Assembly: GCF_006442205.1 (NCBI RefSeq)
Contig: NZ_VFVR01000001.1
Span: 744,001 to 808,000 of the forward strand
Length of the DNA: 64,000 bases
From: Mesorhizobium sp. B2-3-12
GTDB taxonomy: Bacteria; Pseudomonadota; Alphaproteobacteria; Rhizobiales; Rhizobiaceae
Direction: 5' to 3'
Positions within the stretch are counted from its first letter, which is position 1; every line of letters starts with the position of its first letter. This document shows, in pieces, positions 1 to 9,738 of this stretch. The notes under the pieces are model-generated. The model saw nothing but the letters and a program-made list of their open reading frames with translations, was not told the origin of the DNA and did not search any database. The translations under genes were made by a program, and so were the position numbers.

Positions 1-95
1 CTGCAATTGCGATATCGTAGGAAATGCCGTTCCCCCAAGCCGAATTGGCCGGACAATCCTTCAGCCGCCTGACGAAATCAAGTCGCGACGGAGCG

Positions 96-518
96 CTAGC
101 CGCCTGGGTTCAAGCCTGCGGCGTCGAAACCAGCCCGCGCCTCGCGCACAGCGTCGTGGTTGTTTTCAGCCCACTGCAACAGATGCTGCAAAGCGTCGAA
201 CATCGAGCGTCCAAGCTCGGTCAGGCTGTATTCGACGCTGGGCGGCTTGGTCGGGAACACTTCGCGGTGCACATAGCCGTCGCGCTGCAGATCATAGAGC
301 GTCTGGGTCAGCATGCGCTGCGAGATATCGGGAACCAGCCGCCGCAGCTCGCCGAAGCGATAGGGCTGCTCAGCCAGGGCCGCTGTCAGCAGCGAACTCG
401 ATTTGCCATTGAGTCCCTGGATGACGTCGCGGACCGGGCAATCGGCAATGTTTCCTCCGTCGGTCATCGCTTTGTAGACTTCGAGTCTGGACCTCAGTTT
501 TACGAGCGAGCTGTCCAT
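96..518 (-). CDS. HxlR-family winged-helix regulator
   Basis: This 140-residue protein has the HxlR layout: a cysteine near the N-terminus (DCPVRDV, about residue 27), then a winged helix around residues 45-105 including the typical stretch RFGELRRLVPDISQRMLTQ and a wing ending in VEYSLTELG. HxlR proteins are DNA-binding repressors or activators that often sense electrophiles or redox stress. The gene is divergent from the NmrA-like reductase at 653. That layout is usual for HxlR regulators next to a quinone or NADPH reductase, so the neighbour is the likely target. The family call is firm; the inducer is unknown. Confidence 0.9.
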   Translation of the reverse strand: MDSSLVKLRSRLEVYKAMTDGGNIADCPVRDVIQGLNGKSSSLLTAALAEQPYRFGELRRLVPDISQRMLTQTLYDLQRDGYVHREVFPTKPPSVEYSLTELGRSMFDALQHLLQWAENNHDAVREARAGFDAAGLNPGG

Positions 519-596
519 GGCTGGTTCCCTGCGTGTGCCTACCTCCCGAAAAACTGCCTTCTTTACGGCAGTGGGTCAATTCCTATTTTAGTGCTG

Positions 597-611
597 GTCT
601 CTTTTTGAGAC
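597..611. promoter_or_regulatory. Candidate HxlR operator (inverted repeat)
   Basis: GTCTC-TTTTT-GAGAC is a perfect 5-bp inverted repeat with a 5-nt spacer. It lies in the divergent intergenic region between the HxlR gene and the reductase start at 653. Its position suits an operator, but the arms are short and no second copy was found. Confidence 0.35.
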
Positions 612-652
612 TATCACCCGAACCGCCCTTCCGGCGCAATGTCAGGATTCCC

Positions 653-1543
653 ATGACCGCAACTCTTCTTGTCACCGGCGCGTCCGGCCAGCTCGGCCGC
701 AGCGTCGTCAACCATCTGCTGGACACATTCGAGATACCGGCGGCCCGGATCATCGCCACGACGCGCACGCCCGCCAATCTTGCCGACCTGTCGGCGCGCG
801 GCGTCACTGTTCGCCAGGCCGACTTCGACGATCGGGCTTCGCTTGCCAAAGCCTTCGCCGGGGCCGACCGGGCCCTCATCATTTCGACCAACGAACTGGC
901 GATCCAGGGAAAGCGGCGCGAGCAGCAGCTTGCCGCCGTCGCGGCGGCCAGGGAGGCTGGCGTCGGCCACCTGCTTTACACTTCGCTGCCCAACACCGAG
1001 CCCGGCTCCGCCGTGCTTTTTGCTCCCGACCACTACGACACAGAGCAAGCGATCAAGGCCAGCGGCATCCCCTACACGATCTTCCGCAACGGCTGGTACG
1101 ACGAGAACCTATTCATGGCCATGCCGCAAATCCTCGCCTCGGGTCATTGGTACACATCGGCGGGCGATGGTGCCATTTCCTACGGCGCGCGTGACGATTA
1201 CGCCGCGGCCATAGCTGCTGGGCTCGCCTCGGACGCCAGCGAGAGCAAGACTTACACGCTGACTGGGCCCAAGGCCTATACATCGGCCGAGGTCGCGGCA
1301 CTCGTCACCGAGGTCACCGGCAAGCCGATCCAGGTCGTCCAGCTTTCCGATGAAGCACTGACCGAAGGCATGAAGGCAGCCGGGCTTCCCGAGCCGATCG
1401 CCAGGCTTCTGGTGTCCTTCGACGCCGCCACACGCGCTGGCGACCTCGGCATGGTGACGGACTCGGTCGCGACACTTTCCGGTCGGAAGTCGACACCGCT
1501 GAAGCAGTTCCTGGAAGCCAACAAAGCCGCCCTGGCTGGTTGA
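653..1543 (+). CDS. NmrA-like SDR NAD(P)-dependent oxidoreductase (QorB-type)
   Basis: The protein has 296 residues from the ATG at 653; longer in-frame upstream extensions look non-coding. It opens with the Rossmann motif TGASGQLGRSV (residues 7-17) and continues as an atypical short-chain dehydrogenase of the NmrA/YtfG type, with ISTNELA, LLYTSLPN and a downstream substrate region containing FRNGWYDEN. Members such as QorB reduce quinones or sense NADP. It is a soluble cytoplasmic enzyme and the probable target of the divergent HxlR regulator. The fold is clear; the substrate is inferred only from family and context. Confidence 0.85.
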   Translation: MTATLLVTGASGQLGRSVVNHLLDTFEIPAARIIATTRTPANLADLSARGVTVRQADFDDRASLAKAFAGADRALIISTNELAIQGKRREQQLAAVAAAREAGVGHLLYTSLPNTEPGSAVLFAPDHYDTEQAIKASGIPYTIFRNGWYDENLFMAMPQILASGHWYTSAGDGAISYGARDDYAAAIAAGLASDASESKTYTLTGPKAYTSAEVAALVTEVTGKPIQVVQLSDEALTEGMKAAGLPEPIARLLVSFDAATRAGDLGMVTDSVATLSGRKSTPLKQFLEANKAALAG

Positions 1544-1577
1544 GATCGGCGCGGCGGGAAGTCTTCCTCCCGCCGCG

Positions 1578-2618
1578 CTACTTCGATGCCTTGAGCAGCC
1601 CAAGCCGGATCAGGCTTTCGCCGGTCGCCGCCAGTGCGTCCTCGCGTGAGCGCGGCGCCCAGCCGAGCATGCGCACCGCCTTGGCGTTGGTGGCGTTCTT
1701 GACCTTGCCGAGTTCCGTCACGAGTTGCGCGGCTTCCGCGTTGAACAGCCCCACCACCCGCACCAGCCAATCGGGAAGCTCCCGCGTCGAGACCCGCGAT
1801 GCGGCCGCGCCGAGCCGCGTCTTCACTGTCCGCGCGATCTCGCGCACGGTCATGAAGTCGCCGGCGACGGCCAGGAAACGTTCGCCCCTGGCGGCGGGAT
1901 TGGTCATGGCGCGCACATGCAGGTCTGCCACGTCGCGCGCGTCGACCACGCCGAAGGACAGGCGCGGCAAGCCAGGCATTGCACCGTTCATCATGCGCTG
2001 GACGAATTCGGTGGAGGTCGAATGGTCGGAACCCAGCACCGGTCCGAAAATGCCGACCGGATTGACGACCGCCAGTTCCAGGCCGCCACCCTCGGCGGCG
2101 ATGAAATCCCAGGCCGCGCGCTCGGCAAGCGTCTTCGACTTCACATAGGCGCTGACCTTGGCCGTCGGATCGGTCCAGCTCTCCTCGGTGAACGGCTGGC
2201 CGCCGGGCGGCATCTTGCCATAGCCGATAGCGGCGAAGGATGACGTCAGCACGACGCGTTTGACGCCGGCGTCTCGCGCCGCCCTGAGCACCCGTAAGGC
2301 GCCTTCGCGAGCCGGAACGATGATCTCATCTTCATGTTTCGGCACGCCGGACGGGAACGGCGACGCAACATGCAGGACATAGTCGCAGCCGACGACGGCG
2401 TCTGGCCAGCCTACGTCGGCCGTGAGATCGGCGATGGCAAAGGTGAGCCTGTCGCCCGGCTCGGTCCCGGCGCCCTTCAGCATGGCGATAACGTTGGCTT
2501 CGCGCTTGCTGGACCGCACTGTCGTGCGCACGCGGTAGCCGGCGTCGAGCAAGGCCAGGATGCAGTGCGCGCCGAGGAATCCCGATCCGCCGGTGACAAG
2601 CACCAATTCACCACTCAT
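1578..2618 (-). CDS. NAD-dependent epimerase / dihydroflavonol-reductase-like SDR
   Basis: The 346-residue extended SDR starts at the ATG at 2618, directly before LVLVTGGSGFLGAHC. The Gly-rich motif is TGGSGFLG and the catalytic signature is YVKSK, about residue 160, with a preceding LTSSFAA serine segment. Family members are aldehyde or ketone reductases of the dihydroflavonol-4-reductase group. An open frame continues upstream into the kup gene, but that part is an antisense shadow. The gene follows kup with a 35-nt gap and may be cotranscribed with it. The substrate cannot be read from the sequence. Confidence 0.85.
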   Translation of the reverse strand: MSGELVLVTGGSGFLGAHCILALLDAGYRVRTTVRSSKREANVIAMLKGAGTEPGDRLTFAIADLTADVGWPDAVVGCDYVLHVASPFPSGVPKHEDEIIVPAREGALRVLRAARDAGVKRVVLTSSFAAIGYGKMPPGGQPFTEESWTDPTAKVSAYVKSKTLAERAAWDFIAAEGGGLELAVVNPVGIFGPVLGSDHSTSTEFVQRMMNGAMPGLPRLSFGVVDARDVADLHVRAMTNPAARGERFLAVAGDFMTVREIARTVKTRLGAAASRVSTRELPDWLVRVVGLFNAEAAQLVTELGKVKNATNAKAVRMLGWAPRSREDALAATGESLIRLGLLKASK

Positions 2619-2653
2619 GACCGCCTCCCCTCGAGCCGAGGCGATCGAACTCG

Positions 2654-4573
2654 TCAGATCGCCACCTGCGTGCCGATTTCTACCACACGGCCGGTCGGAA
2701 TCTGGAAATATTCGGTGGCATCGGCCGCCGTGCGCGCCAAGCCGATGAACAGCCGGTCCTGCCATACCGGCATGCCGGAATTGGGCGAGGCTTTCAGGGA
2801 GCGCCGTGACAGGAAGAAGGACGTCGTCATGATGTCGAACTTCCAGCCCTGCTTGCGGCAGATCGCCAGCGCGCGCGGAATGTTGGGCTGCTCCATGTAG
2901 CCGAAGGTCAGCGTCACCCGCATGAACAGCTCGTTGACCGTCTCCATCTTGACCCGGTCGCTGTCGGGCACGACGGGCTGGGGCGCGGTCACCACCGAAA
3001 GAATGACGTTCTGCTCGTGCAGCACCTTGTAGTGCTTGAGGCTGTGCATCAGCGCGGTCGGCGCGCTCAAGGGATCGCTGGTCAGGAACACGGCGGTGCC
3101 CGAGACCAGCTGCGGTTTCTTCTTCAACAGATTGCCGGCCAGGAAATCGAGCGGGATCTCGTTGCGGCGCGTCTTGTCGAAGAGATAGCGGCTGCCGCGC
3201 ACCCAGGTCCACATGCCGAGCACAATGGTGAAGGCCACGACCAGCGATGCCCAGCCGCCTTCGAACACCTTGACGATGTTGGAGGCGAAGAAGCCGACGT
3301 CGATGAAGGCGAACAGCACCGTCAGCGGGATCGCCACCGACAGCTTCCACTTCCAGATACGGGTCATGACGACATAGAGCAGTACCGTCGTTACCAGCAT
3401 GTTGCCGGTCACCGAGATGCCGTAGGCGGACGCCAGCTTGCTGGATTCACCGAAGCCGACCACCAGCATCATCACCACCAGGGCCAGCAGCAGGTTGACG
3501 CGCGGCATGTAGATCTGGCCGGACTGCTTTTCCGACGTATGCAGGATTTCAAGCCGCGGCAGCATGTTGAGCTGCACCGCCTGGCGGGTCAGCGAGAAAG
3601 CCCCCGAAATGACCGCCTGGCTGGCAATGACGGTCGCCGCTGTCGCCAGCACCACCATCGGGATCAACGCCCAGCCTTCGTTCATTTCGAAGAACGGATG
3701 CCCGACCACGCCGTTCTTCGCCAGCACGAAGGCGCCCTGCCCGGCATAATTCAACAACAGGCAAGGAAACACGATCGACAGCCAGGCCAGCACGATCGGC
3801 TTGCGGCCGAAATGGCCGAGATCGGCATAGAGCGCTTCGGCGCCGGTGACGGCAAGGAAGATGGCGCCGATGGTGACGAAGGCGACATCGGGCGAATGGA
3901 TCAGGAAGGCGACGATATAGTGCGGGCTGATCGCCCACAGGATCTCCGGATCGGCGATGATGTGGTTGAGGCCGGACAGGCCGATGGCCAGGAACCAGAT
4001 CGCGGTCACCGGGCCGAAGACCAGCCCCACGCCGCCGGTGCCGAAACGCTGAACCGCGAACACCATGGCCAGGATGACCAGCGTCAGCGGCACGACATAG
4101 GGCTGGAAGGTTGGGGTGACGACATTCATGCCCTCGACCGCCGACAGCACCGAAATCGCCGGCGTGATGACGGCGTCGCCGAAAAACAGCGAGGCGCCGA
4201 CGATGCCAATGCCGAGCATCAGCGCCGAGCGCTTCGGAAAGCTGCCGCGCGCCAGCGCCATCAGCGACAGCACGCCGCCCTCGCCGCGATTGTCGGCGCG
4301 CAGCACGAACATGATGTATTTGATAGTGACGATGATCGTCAGCGACCAGATGATCAGCGACAAGACACCGAGAATGTCGCCACGGTCGGCAACTTGCCCG
4401 CCCGACGACGCGACCAGCGCCTCGCGGAACGCATAGATCGGGCTGGTGCCGATATCGCCATAGACCACGCCCAGCGCGCCTAGCATCAACACCTTGGTGC
4501 TGTGCTGCTCGATTTCAGGATGGCTCGATTGGTCGACGGGTTCTGCCTCACTACCAGCATTGGCAAGGGCCAT
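2654..4573 (-). CDS. kup: KUP-family potassium uptake transporter, copy 1
   Basis: The protein has 639 residues and takes up K+ with protons across the inner membrane. It shows the KUP signature [22 protein letters not shown] (residues about 31-52), roughly twelve hydrophobic segments and the cytoplasmic C-terminal domain ending [15 protein letters not shown]. The ATG at 4573 was chosen because GGAG precedes it by eight bases; a GTG three codons upstream is less likely. It is tandem with a second kup at 4765-6678. The C-terminal 170 residues of the two copies are nearly identical while the N-terminal halves have diverged. Confidence 0.95.
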   Translation of the reverse strand: MALANAGSEAEPVDQSSHPEIEQHSTKVLMLGALGVVYGDIGTSPIYAFREALVASSGGQVADRGDILGVLSLIIWSLTIIVTIKYIMFVLRADNRGEGGVLSLMALARGSFPKRSALMLGIGIVGASLFFGDAVITPAISVLSAVEGMNVVTPTFQPYVVPLTLVILAMVFAVQRFGTGGVGLVFGPVTAIWFLAIGLSGLNHIIADPEILWAISPHYIVAFLIHSPDVAFVTIGAIFLAVTGAEALYADLGHFGRKPIVLAWLSIVFPCLLLNYAGQGAFVLAKNGVVGHPFFEMNEGWALIPMVVLATAATVIASQAVISGAFSLTRQAVQLNMLPRLEILHTSEKQSGQIYMPRVNLLLALVVMMLVVGFGESSKLASAYGISVTGNMLVTTVLLYVVMTRIWKWKLSVAIPLTVLFAFIDVGFFASNIVKVFEGGWASLVVAFTIVLGMWTWVRGSRYLFDKTRRNEIPLDFLAGNLLKKKPQLVSGTAVFLTSDPLSAPTALMHSLKHYKVLHEQNVILSVVTAPQPVVPDSDRVKMETVNELFMRVTLTFGYMEQPNIPRALAICRKQGWKFDIMTTSFFLSRRSLKASPNSGMPVWQDRLFIGLARTAADATEYFQIPTGRVVEIGTQVAI

Positions 4574-4764
4574 GTACGACACTCCGATAAACGCGCGGTG
4601 CTCTACGCTTGCTGCAATGCAATATCAAGTGCCGTAGCGTTAGGCACTCATATTCGCAGCGCGCGGCTTGTTGCGGGCGACTTCTCGCGGATGTCTGTCC
4701 AAGCGACGTTCGCAAGGCTCACGTCCAGAGCCATCGCGAACTCATGGGCCTGCGAGCAGGTCTG

Positions 4765-6678
4765 TTAAATGGCGACCTGCGTGCCGATTTCAACGACGCG
4801 GCCGGTCGGGATCTGGAAATACTCCGTCGCATCCGCCGCCGAGCGCGCCAGGCCGATGAACAGCCGGTCCTGCCATACCGGCATGCCGGAATTGGGCGAG
4901 GCTTTCAGGGAGCGCCGCGACAGGAAGAAGGACGTCGTCATGATGTCGAACTTCCAGCCTTGCTTGCGGCAGATCGCCAGCGCGCGCGGAATGTTGGGCT
5001 GCTCCATATAGCCGAAGGTCAACGTCACCCGCATGAACAGCTCGTTGACCGTCTCCATCTTGACCCGCTCGCTGTCGGGCACGACGGGCTGAGGAGCGGT
5101 CACCACCGAAAGGATGACGTTCTGCTCGTGCAGCACCTTGTAGTGCTTGAGGCTGTGCATCAGCGCGGTCGGCGCGCTCAAGGGATCGCTGGTCAGGAAC
5201 ACCGCGGTGCCCGACACCAGATGTGGCTTCTTCTTCAACAGATTGGCGGCCAGGAAATCGAGCGGGATCTCGTTGCGGCGCGTCTTGTCGAAGAGATAGC
5301 GGGTGCCGCGTATCCACGTCCACATGATCAGCCCCATCAGGCAGGCCACGGTGATCGATACCCAGCCACCTTCGACGATCTTCACGACATTGGCCAGGAA
5401 GAAGCCGCTGTCGATGACGCCGAACAGCAAGGTCAGCGCCAAAGCGAGCGCCAGCTTCCATTTCCACATCTTGCGCATGACCACGAACAGCAGGATCGTG
5501 GTCATCAGCATTTCGCCGGTCACCGATATGCCATAGGCGGAAGCCAGCGAACTCGAACTGCCGAAACCGACGACCAGCAGCATCACCCCCATCGCGATCA
5601 GCAGGTTGACGCGCGGCATGTAGATCTGCCCGGACTGCATTTCGGACGTATGCTGTACCTCGATGCGGGGCAGAAGATTGAGCTGCACCGCCTGGCGGGT
5701 CAGCGAAAAAGCCCCTGAAATGACCGCCTGGCTGGCAATGACGGTCGCGGCCGTTGCCAGTCCCACCATCGGCATCAGTGCCCAGTCAGGCAGCATCTGG
5801 AAGAAGGGATTGGTCGGTCTTCCGCCATTGGCGAGCACAAAGGCGCCCTGCCCGAAATAGTTGAGCAGCAGGCAGGGGAAAACCACGGAGAACCAGGCCA
5901 GCACGATCGGCTTGCGTCCGAAATGGCCGAGATCGACATAAAGCGCCTCGGCCCCGGTCACCGCCAGGAACACGGCGCCGACAGTGACGAAGGCGGCGGT
6001 GGGTGTGCTGGCCAGATAGGCGACCGCGTAATAGGGATTGATGGCCAGCAGGATCGATGGGTCGTCCAGCAAGTGATAGAGCCCCGCGACGCCGATGGCC
6101 AGGAACCACAGCGCCGTCACCGGCCCGAACACCGCCGCGACCTTTCCCGTGCCGAAGCGCTGCACGGAGAACAGGATGGCAAGGATGACCAGCGTGATCG
6201 GCACGACATAGGCGTCCAGCGTCGGGGTCACCACCGTCAGGCCTTCGACCGCCGACAGCACCGAGATGGCCGGGGTTATGATCGAATCGCCGAAAAACAG
6301 CGCCGCGCCGCAAAGTCCGATCACGAGGATCAGCCGGGCGCCTTTGGGATAGGCGCTGCGCGCCAGAGACATCAGCGACAGCGTGCCGCCTTCGCCCTTG
6401 TTGTCGGCGCGAAGCACGAAGGCGACATATTTGATGGTGACGATGATCGTCAGCGCCCAGACGATCAGCGACAGCACGCCTAGCACGTGAACGCGCGTAT
6501 CCATGCCGGGCGAAGCGTGAAGCGCCTCGCGGAAGGCGTAGATCGGGCTCGTGCCTATATCGCCATAGACGACGCCGAGCGCGCCCAGCATCAGAACCTT
6601 TGTGCTGTGCTGCTCGACCCCGGCATGGCTCGATTGCTCGACGGTTTCAGCCTCGCTCCCGCTATTGGCAAGGGCCAT
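4765..6678 (-). CDS. kup: KUP-family potassium uptake transporter, copy 2
   Basis: This 637-residue paralogue of the downstream kup has the same start context, [11 protein letters not shown], after GGGGAG, and the same KUP signature near residue 35. The membrane half differs clearly from copy 1, for example [21 protein letters not shown] against VASSGGQVADRGDILGVLSL. From [16 protein letters not shown] to the stop only four residues differ. Rhizobia often carry several kup genes, and tandem copies may differ in affinity or regulation. Recent gene conversion of the 3' part is the likely reason for the uneven divergence. Confidence 0.95.
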   Translation of the reverse strand: MALANSGSEAETVEQSSHAGVEQHSTKVLMLGALGVVYGDIGTSPIYAFREALHASPGMDTRVHVLGVLSLIVWALTIIVTIKYVAFVLRADNKGEGGTLSLMSLARSAYPKGARLILVIGLCGAALFFGDSIITPAISVLSAVEGLTVVTPTLDAYVVPITLVILAILFSVQRFGTGKVAAVFGPVTALWFLAIGVAGLYHLLDDPSILLAINPYYAVAYLASTPTAAFVTVGAVFLAVTGAEALYVDLGHFGRKPIVLAWFSVVFPCLLLNYFGQGAFVLANGGRPTNPFFQMLPDWALMPMVGLATAATVIASQAVISGAFSLTRQAVQLNLLPRIEVQHTSEMQSGQIYMPRVNLLIAMGVMLLVVGFGSSSSLASAYGISVTGEMLMTTILLFVVMRKMWKWKLALALALTLLFGVIDSGFFLANVVKIVEGGWVSITVACLMGLIMWTWIRGTRYLFDKTRRNEIPLDFLAANLLKKKPHLVSGTAVFLTSDPLSAPTALMHSLKHYKVLHEQNVILSVVTAPQPVVPDSERVKMETVNELFMRVTLTFGYMEQPNIPRALAICRKQGWKFDIMTTSFFLSRRSLKASPNSGMPVWQDRLFIGLARSAADATEYFQIPTGRVVEIGTQVAI

Positions 6679-6776
6679 CGACCACTCCCCGACAAGCGCG
6701 CGGTGCTCTATGCATGCTGCGATACGACATCAAGGTGCACGCAATGGCTGCCATATTGCAAAGCGAAGCTCTACCC

Positions 6777-7517
6777 CTACCAGCCGCAAGCCTTGAGAAA
6801 CCGACCCACCGTGCCGGCCATGCCATACTCCAATGCGTCGGCTGTCAACCCATGTCCGATCGACACTTCGGCCAATGCCGGAACGCGCCTTGCCAGCGCG
6901 GGTAGATTGGCCACCGTCAGATCGTGGCCGGCATTGACCTGGAGACCGGCGGCAAAGGCCGCGTCGGCCGTTTTCCCCAGTCTTTCCAACTCCTTGGCCG
7001 CCTTGCCGGAATCGGAATGGTAACTGCCGTAAGGACCGGTATAGAGTTCGATGCGATCGGCGCCCGTATCGCGCGCGGCCGCTATCCCGGCGGGATCCGC
7101 GTCGGAAAACAGTGAGACCCTGAACCCGCCCTTCTTCAGACGCCTGACGACAGGCGTCAGGAACGCCGCTTGCGCCGCGAAGTCCCAGCCATGGTCGGAG
7201 GTCGCCTGTGCCGGATCGTCGGGCACCAGCGTCACCTGTTCGGGCTGATTCTTCTCCACGAGCGCCAGGAAATCCTCGCTTGGATAGCCCTCGATATTGA
7301 ATTCCGCCCGCGGGAATTCATCGTCGATCAGCGCCCTGATCAGAGGCAGGTCGGAATGCCTTGTATGACGTTCGTCGGGGCGCGGATGCACCGTCAGCCC
7401 ATGCGCTCCGGCGGCAAGGGCAAGGCGGCCGACACCGATCACATCGGGCCATGGCAGGTCGCGCCGGTTGCGCAGCATGGCGATGGCGTTGAGGTTGACG
7501 GAAAGCTTGGCGGGCAT
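6777..7517 (-). CDS. pdxJ: Pyridoxine 5'-phosphate synthase
   Basis: PdxJ condenses 3-amino-2-oxopropyl phosphate with 1-deoxyxylulose 5-phosphate to form pyridoxine phosphate in the DXP-dependent vitamin B6 pathway. The 246-residue TIM barrel starts at [19 protein letters not shown]. It carries [15 protein letters not shown] (active-site histidine and arginine), [28 protein letters not shown] and the terminal [12 protein letters not shown]. The length fits the family. An in-frame Met 26 codons upstream exists, but conserved homology begins at 7517. The ribosome-binding site before 7517 is weak. Confidence 0.95.
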   Translation of the reverse strand: MPAKLSVNLNAIAMLRNRRDLPWPDVIGVGRLALAAGAHGLTVHPRPDERHTRHSDLPLIRALIDDEFPRAEFNIEGYPSEDFLALVEKNQPEQVTLVPDDPAQATSDHGWDFAAQAAFLTPVVRRLKKGGFRVSLFSDADPAGIAAARDTGADRIELYTGPYGSYHSDSGKAAKELERLGKTADAAFAAGLQVNAGHDLTVANLPALARRVPALAEVSIGHGLTADALEYGMAGTVGRFLKACGW

Positions 7518-7676
7518 GGTTTGGCGTCCGTGAAACAGGCGATCGAGGCGCGCCACGCTCATTCGTTCCGGCACGGCGCATTTGAGACGGCGCATCTATA
7601 GCGTCTTTGACGGGAACAGATAGGGCCTTTCCGGTGTTCCAGAAGACCAGGATATTCAGCGAAAGGAGGCACCGCC

Positions 7677-8111
7677 TTGAATTTCCTTCAATCCGTGCCG
7701 GCGATCCGCCGCATCGACACCAGCCGCGACGACCTTTTCGCCATCGATGTGGTCGGCCATGTCTCGGCCGCCGATGCCGAGAATCTGTTCGGCCTGCTGG
7801 AGGCGGCCTATTTGCTCCATCCGAGAATCGACGTGGCCGTGCGCATAATCGATCACGATGGCGTCGACTGGGTCGATATCTCCGATGAGACCATCAAGAA
7901 GGGCGCCGTTCACGCATTGGAACATATTGGCCGTTGCGCGGCGATCGGCACCCCTGACTGGACGCCGAACGCACGACACGCCTTGCCCGCTTCGTCGCCC
8001 GTCGAATTCAGGCATTTCAAGATCGAGGACGAAGCCGCTGCCTGGGAATGGCTCGGCGCGCGGCCGACGAGTGAGGAAGCCAAGGCCGCTCCCGCCGAGC
8101 CTTCTACCTGA
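7677..8111 (+). CDS. SpoIIAA/STAS-like protein
   Basis: The 144-residue protein starts at a TTG at 7677, supported by an AAAGGAGG ribosome-binding site at 7661-7668. The body (DLFAIDVVGHVSAADAENLF, then RIDVAVRIIDHDGVDW and IGRCAAIGTPDW) matches the SpoIIAA-like STAS-related family of small soluble proteins. A proline- and alanine-rich tail follows residue 125. It converges with the helicase gene at 8104, overlapping it by eight bases. The cellular role of this family is not established. Confidence 0.75.
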   Translation: MNFLQSVPAIRRIDTSRDDLFAIDVVGHVSAADAENLFGLLEAAYLLHPRIDVAVRIIDHDGVDWVDISDETIKKGAVHALEHIGRCAAIGTPDWTPNARHALPASSPVEFRHFKIEDEAAAWEWLGARPTSEEAKAAPAEPST

Positions 8112-9231
8112 CGATGGTCAGGCGTTCGGCGGCCCGGGTGATGGCTGTATAAAGCCAGCGCTGGCGCGTTTCCTTGAAAGCCCAGCTTTCGTCGAACAGC
8201 ACGATCTCGTTCCACTGCGAACCCTGCGCCTTGTGCACGGTCAGCGCATAGCCATAGTCGAAATCGTCGAAACGCTTCTTCTGCTGCCAGGGGATTTCGG
8301 CGTCGGGATCCTCGAACGCCGCCTTGAGCAGCTTGATCTTGGCGACACCGCGATCCGGATCGTCCTCTTCTGGCGAAACCAGAAGGTTGATGCCGGGCTT
8401 TATCGTCTCGCGCGACGAGGTCATCACCTTCCACAGTGACCCGTTGAGCAGGCCCTTGGCCGGATCGTTGCGCAGGCAGACCAGCTTGTCGCCCGCCTGT
8501 GGGTAATCGGCATTGAACCCCTTCAGTTCGCGCAGCCGCTTGTTGTAGCGTCGCCGCGTGCGGTTGGTGCCGACCAGCACCTGGTCCGCCTTCAACACCA
8601 GCTCCTGGTTGACGTCTTCCTTGCCGATCACCTGCGCCGTGCCATAGTCGCCCCGCATGAATTCGCGCCCCTCGCGCACATCGAGCGCCAGCCGGATGAT
8701 CGGATTGTCGCGGGCCTGCCGGTGAATTTCGGTCAGCAGCACATCCGGCTCGTGCTCGGTGAAATAGCCACCGCCCGAAATTGGCGGCAACTGCGCCGGA
8801 TCGCCCAGCACCAGGATGGGCGTACCGAAACTCTGGAGGTCGCGGCCAAGCTGCTCGTCGACCATCGAGCATTCGTCGATGACCACAAGCTTGGCGCGCG
8901 AGATCGGGCTTTGCCGGTTGAGCGAGAAGGTCGGCGACATCGAGGTTTTGCCGGTCACCTCGTCTTCGACCGATTCCTCGCCCTTGGGCCGGTAGATCAG
9001 CGAATGGATGGTGCGGGCATTGGTGGCGCCTTTGGAGCGCAGCACCTGCGCCGCCTTGCCGGTGAAGGCGGCGAACTGCACCTGCCCGTCGACATGTTCG
9101 GCGAAATGGCGCGCCAGCGTCGTCTTGCCGGTGCCGGCATAGCCGAACAGCCGGAAGATTTGCGGCCGGCCTTCCTTCAGCCAGCGGGCGACCGCCTGCA
9201 GCGCCTCATCCTGTTGGGGTGAAAATTCCAT
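8104..9231 (-). CDS. RecD-like ATP-dependent DNA helicase (UvrD/RecD superfamily 1B)
   Basis: The 375-residue protein starts at MEFSPQQDEAL. Walker A is GYAGTGKTT (residues 30-38), followed by FTGKAAQVLRSKGA (motif Ia), VIDECSMVD (Walker B, DExx), LVLGDPAQLPP (motif III) and the C-terminal UvrD_C2 element YALTVHKAQGSQWNEIVL with LYTAITRAAERL. The order and spacing match compact RecD-like helicases found as single genes in rhizobia, not the large RecD of RecBCD. No recB or recC partner is nearby. A role in DNA repair or processing is likely but not shown by context. Confidence 0.88.
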   Translation of the reverse strand: MEFSPQQDEALQAVARWLKEGRPQIFRLFGYAGTGKTTLARHFAEHVDGQVQFAAFTGKAAQVLRSKGATNARTIHSLIYRPKGEESVEDEVTGKTSMSPTFSLNRQSPISRAKLVVIDECSMVDEQLGRDLQSFGTPILVLGDPAQLPPISGGGYFTEHEPDVLLTEIHRQARDNPIIRLALDVREGREFMRGDYGTAQVIGKEDVNQELVLKADQVLVGTNRTRRRYNKRLRELKGFNADYPQAGDKLVCLRNDPAKGLLNGSLWKVMTSSRETIKPGINLLVSPEEDDPDRGVAKIKLLKAAFEDPDAEIPWQQKKRFDDFDYGYALTVHKAQGSQWNEIVLFDESWAFKETRQRWLYTAITRAAERLTIVR

Positions 9232-9372
9232 CAGATCGTGTGACCGGATTCGCGAGGCAAACACAAGACAGCCGCCATCATCAACGACACAGCCGATGGC
9301 GAACTCCCCTGCGGCTCAGGTTATCAGCCGCGAACAAGAACGTAAAGGGAACGACAAGGGCGACCGTGCACC

Positions 9373-9738
9373 TCAGCTGGTGGCGAGCGGATCGTTCTCC
9401 AGCAGGATCGGCCTGCCATGCGGCGTGGCATGCGCGGCGCGCTCCCAGGCCTGCGCCATCGCATCAACGTCAGGCTTGGCGGCAAACCCCTTCGCCGCCA
9501 GCAGCTTTTCCAGCGCCGCCAGCCAATGCTCGTAATAATCATGGCCGTCGGCGGCCGCACCCGGCCTCTTCACCTCGGCCGACAAGGCATCCGCCCATTC
9601 GCTCCACGAAAACAAACCCTTGTCGTGCAGCGCCACCGTCATGGCGAAGGCTTCGGCCTGCCATGGCTCGGCGAAAACAGGTGCGTCGAGCCCGGCGGGC
9701 AAACCGGCGGCGGGCCCGTTCGCCTCAGGCCGGCTCAA
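9373..9738 (-). CDS. Nitrile hydratase accessory protein
   Basis: This 121-residue protein follows the beta subunit and overlaps it by 14 bases. It starts at a TTG at 9738 behind GGGAGAG. The sequence (FAEPWQAEAFAMTVALHDKGLFSWSEWADALSAE and YYEHWLAALEKLLAAKG) resembles the N-terminal half of the beta subunit, as is typical of the small activator or metal chaperone of cobalt nitrile hydratases. It probably delivers cobalt to, or exchanges, the alpha subunit. No amidase gene is adjacent. Confidence 0.85.
   Translation of the reverse strand: MSRPEANGPAAGLPAGLDAPVFAEPWQAEAFAMTVALHDKGLFSWSEWADALSAEVKRPGAAADGHDYYEHWLAALEKLLAAKGFAAKPDVDAMAQAWERAAHATPHGRPILLENDPLATS

Noticed and set aside
1-95. Possible gene end at the left edge
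   Set aside because: No recognisable coding segment or motif lies between base 1 and the HxlR stop. The stretch is too short to judge.
2619-3350. Possible fusion of the SDR with an upstream 244-codon extension
   Set aside because: The extension lies inside kup copy 1 in another phase, and SDR homology begins exactly at the ATG at 2618 with its Rossmann motif.
3017-4483. A 488-codon plus-strand frame opposite kup copy 1
   Set aside because: The translation is His/Gln/Asp/Arg-rich low-complexity sequence, and a similar one appears opposite kup copy 2. It is the mirror of the transporter codons.
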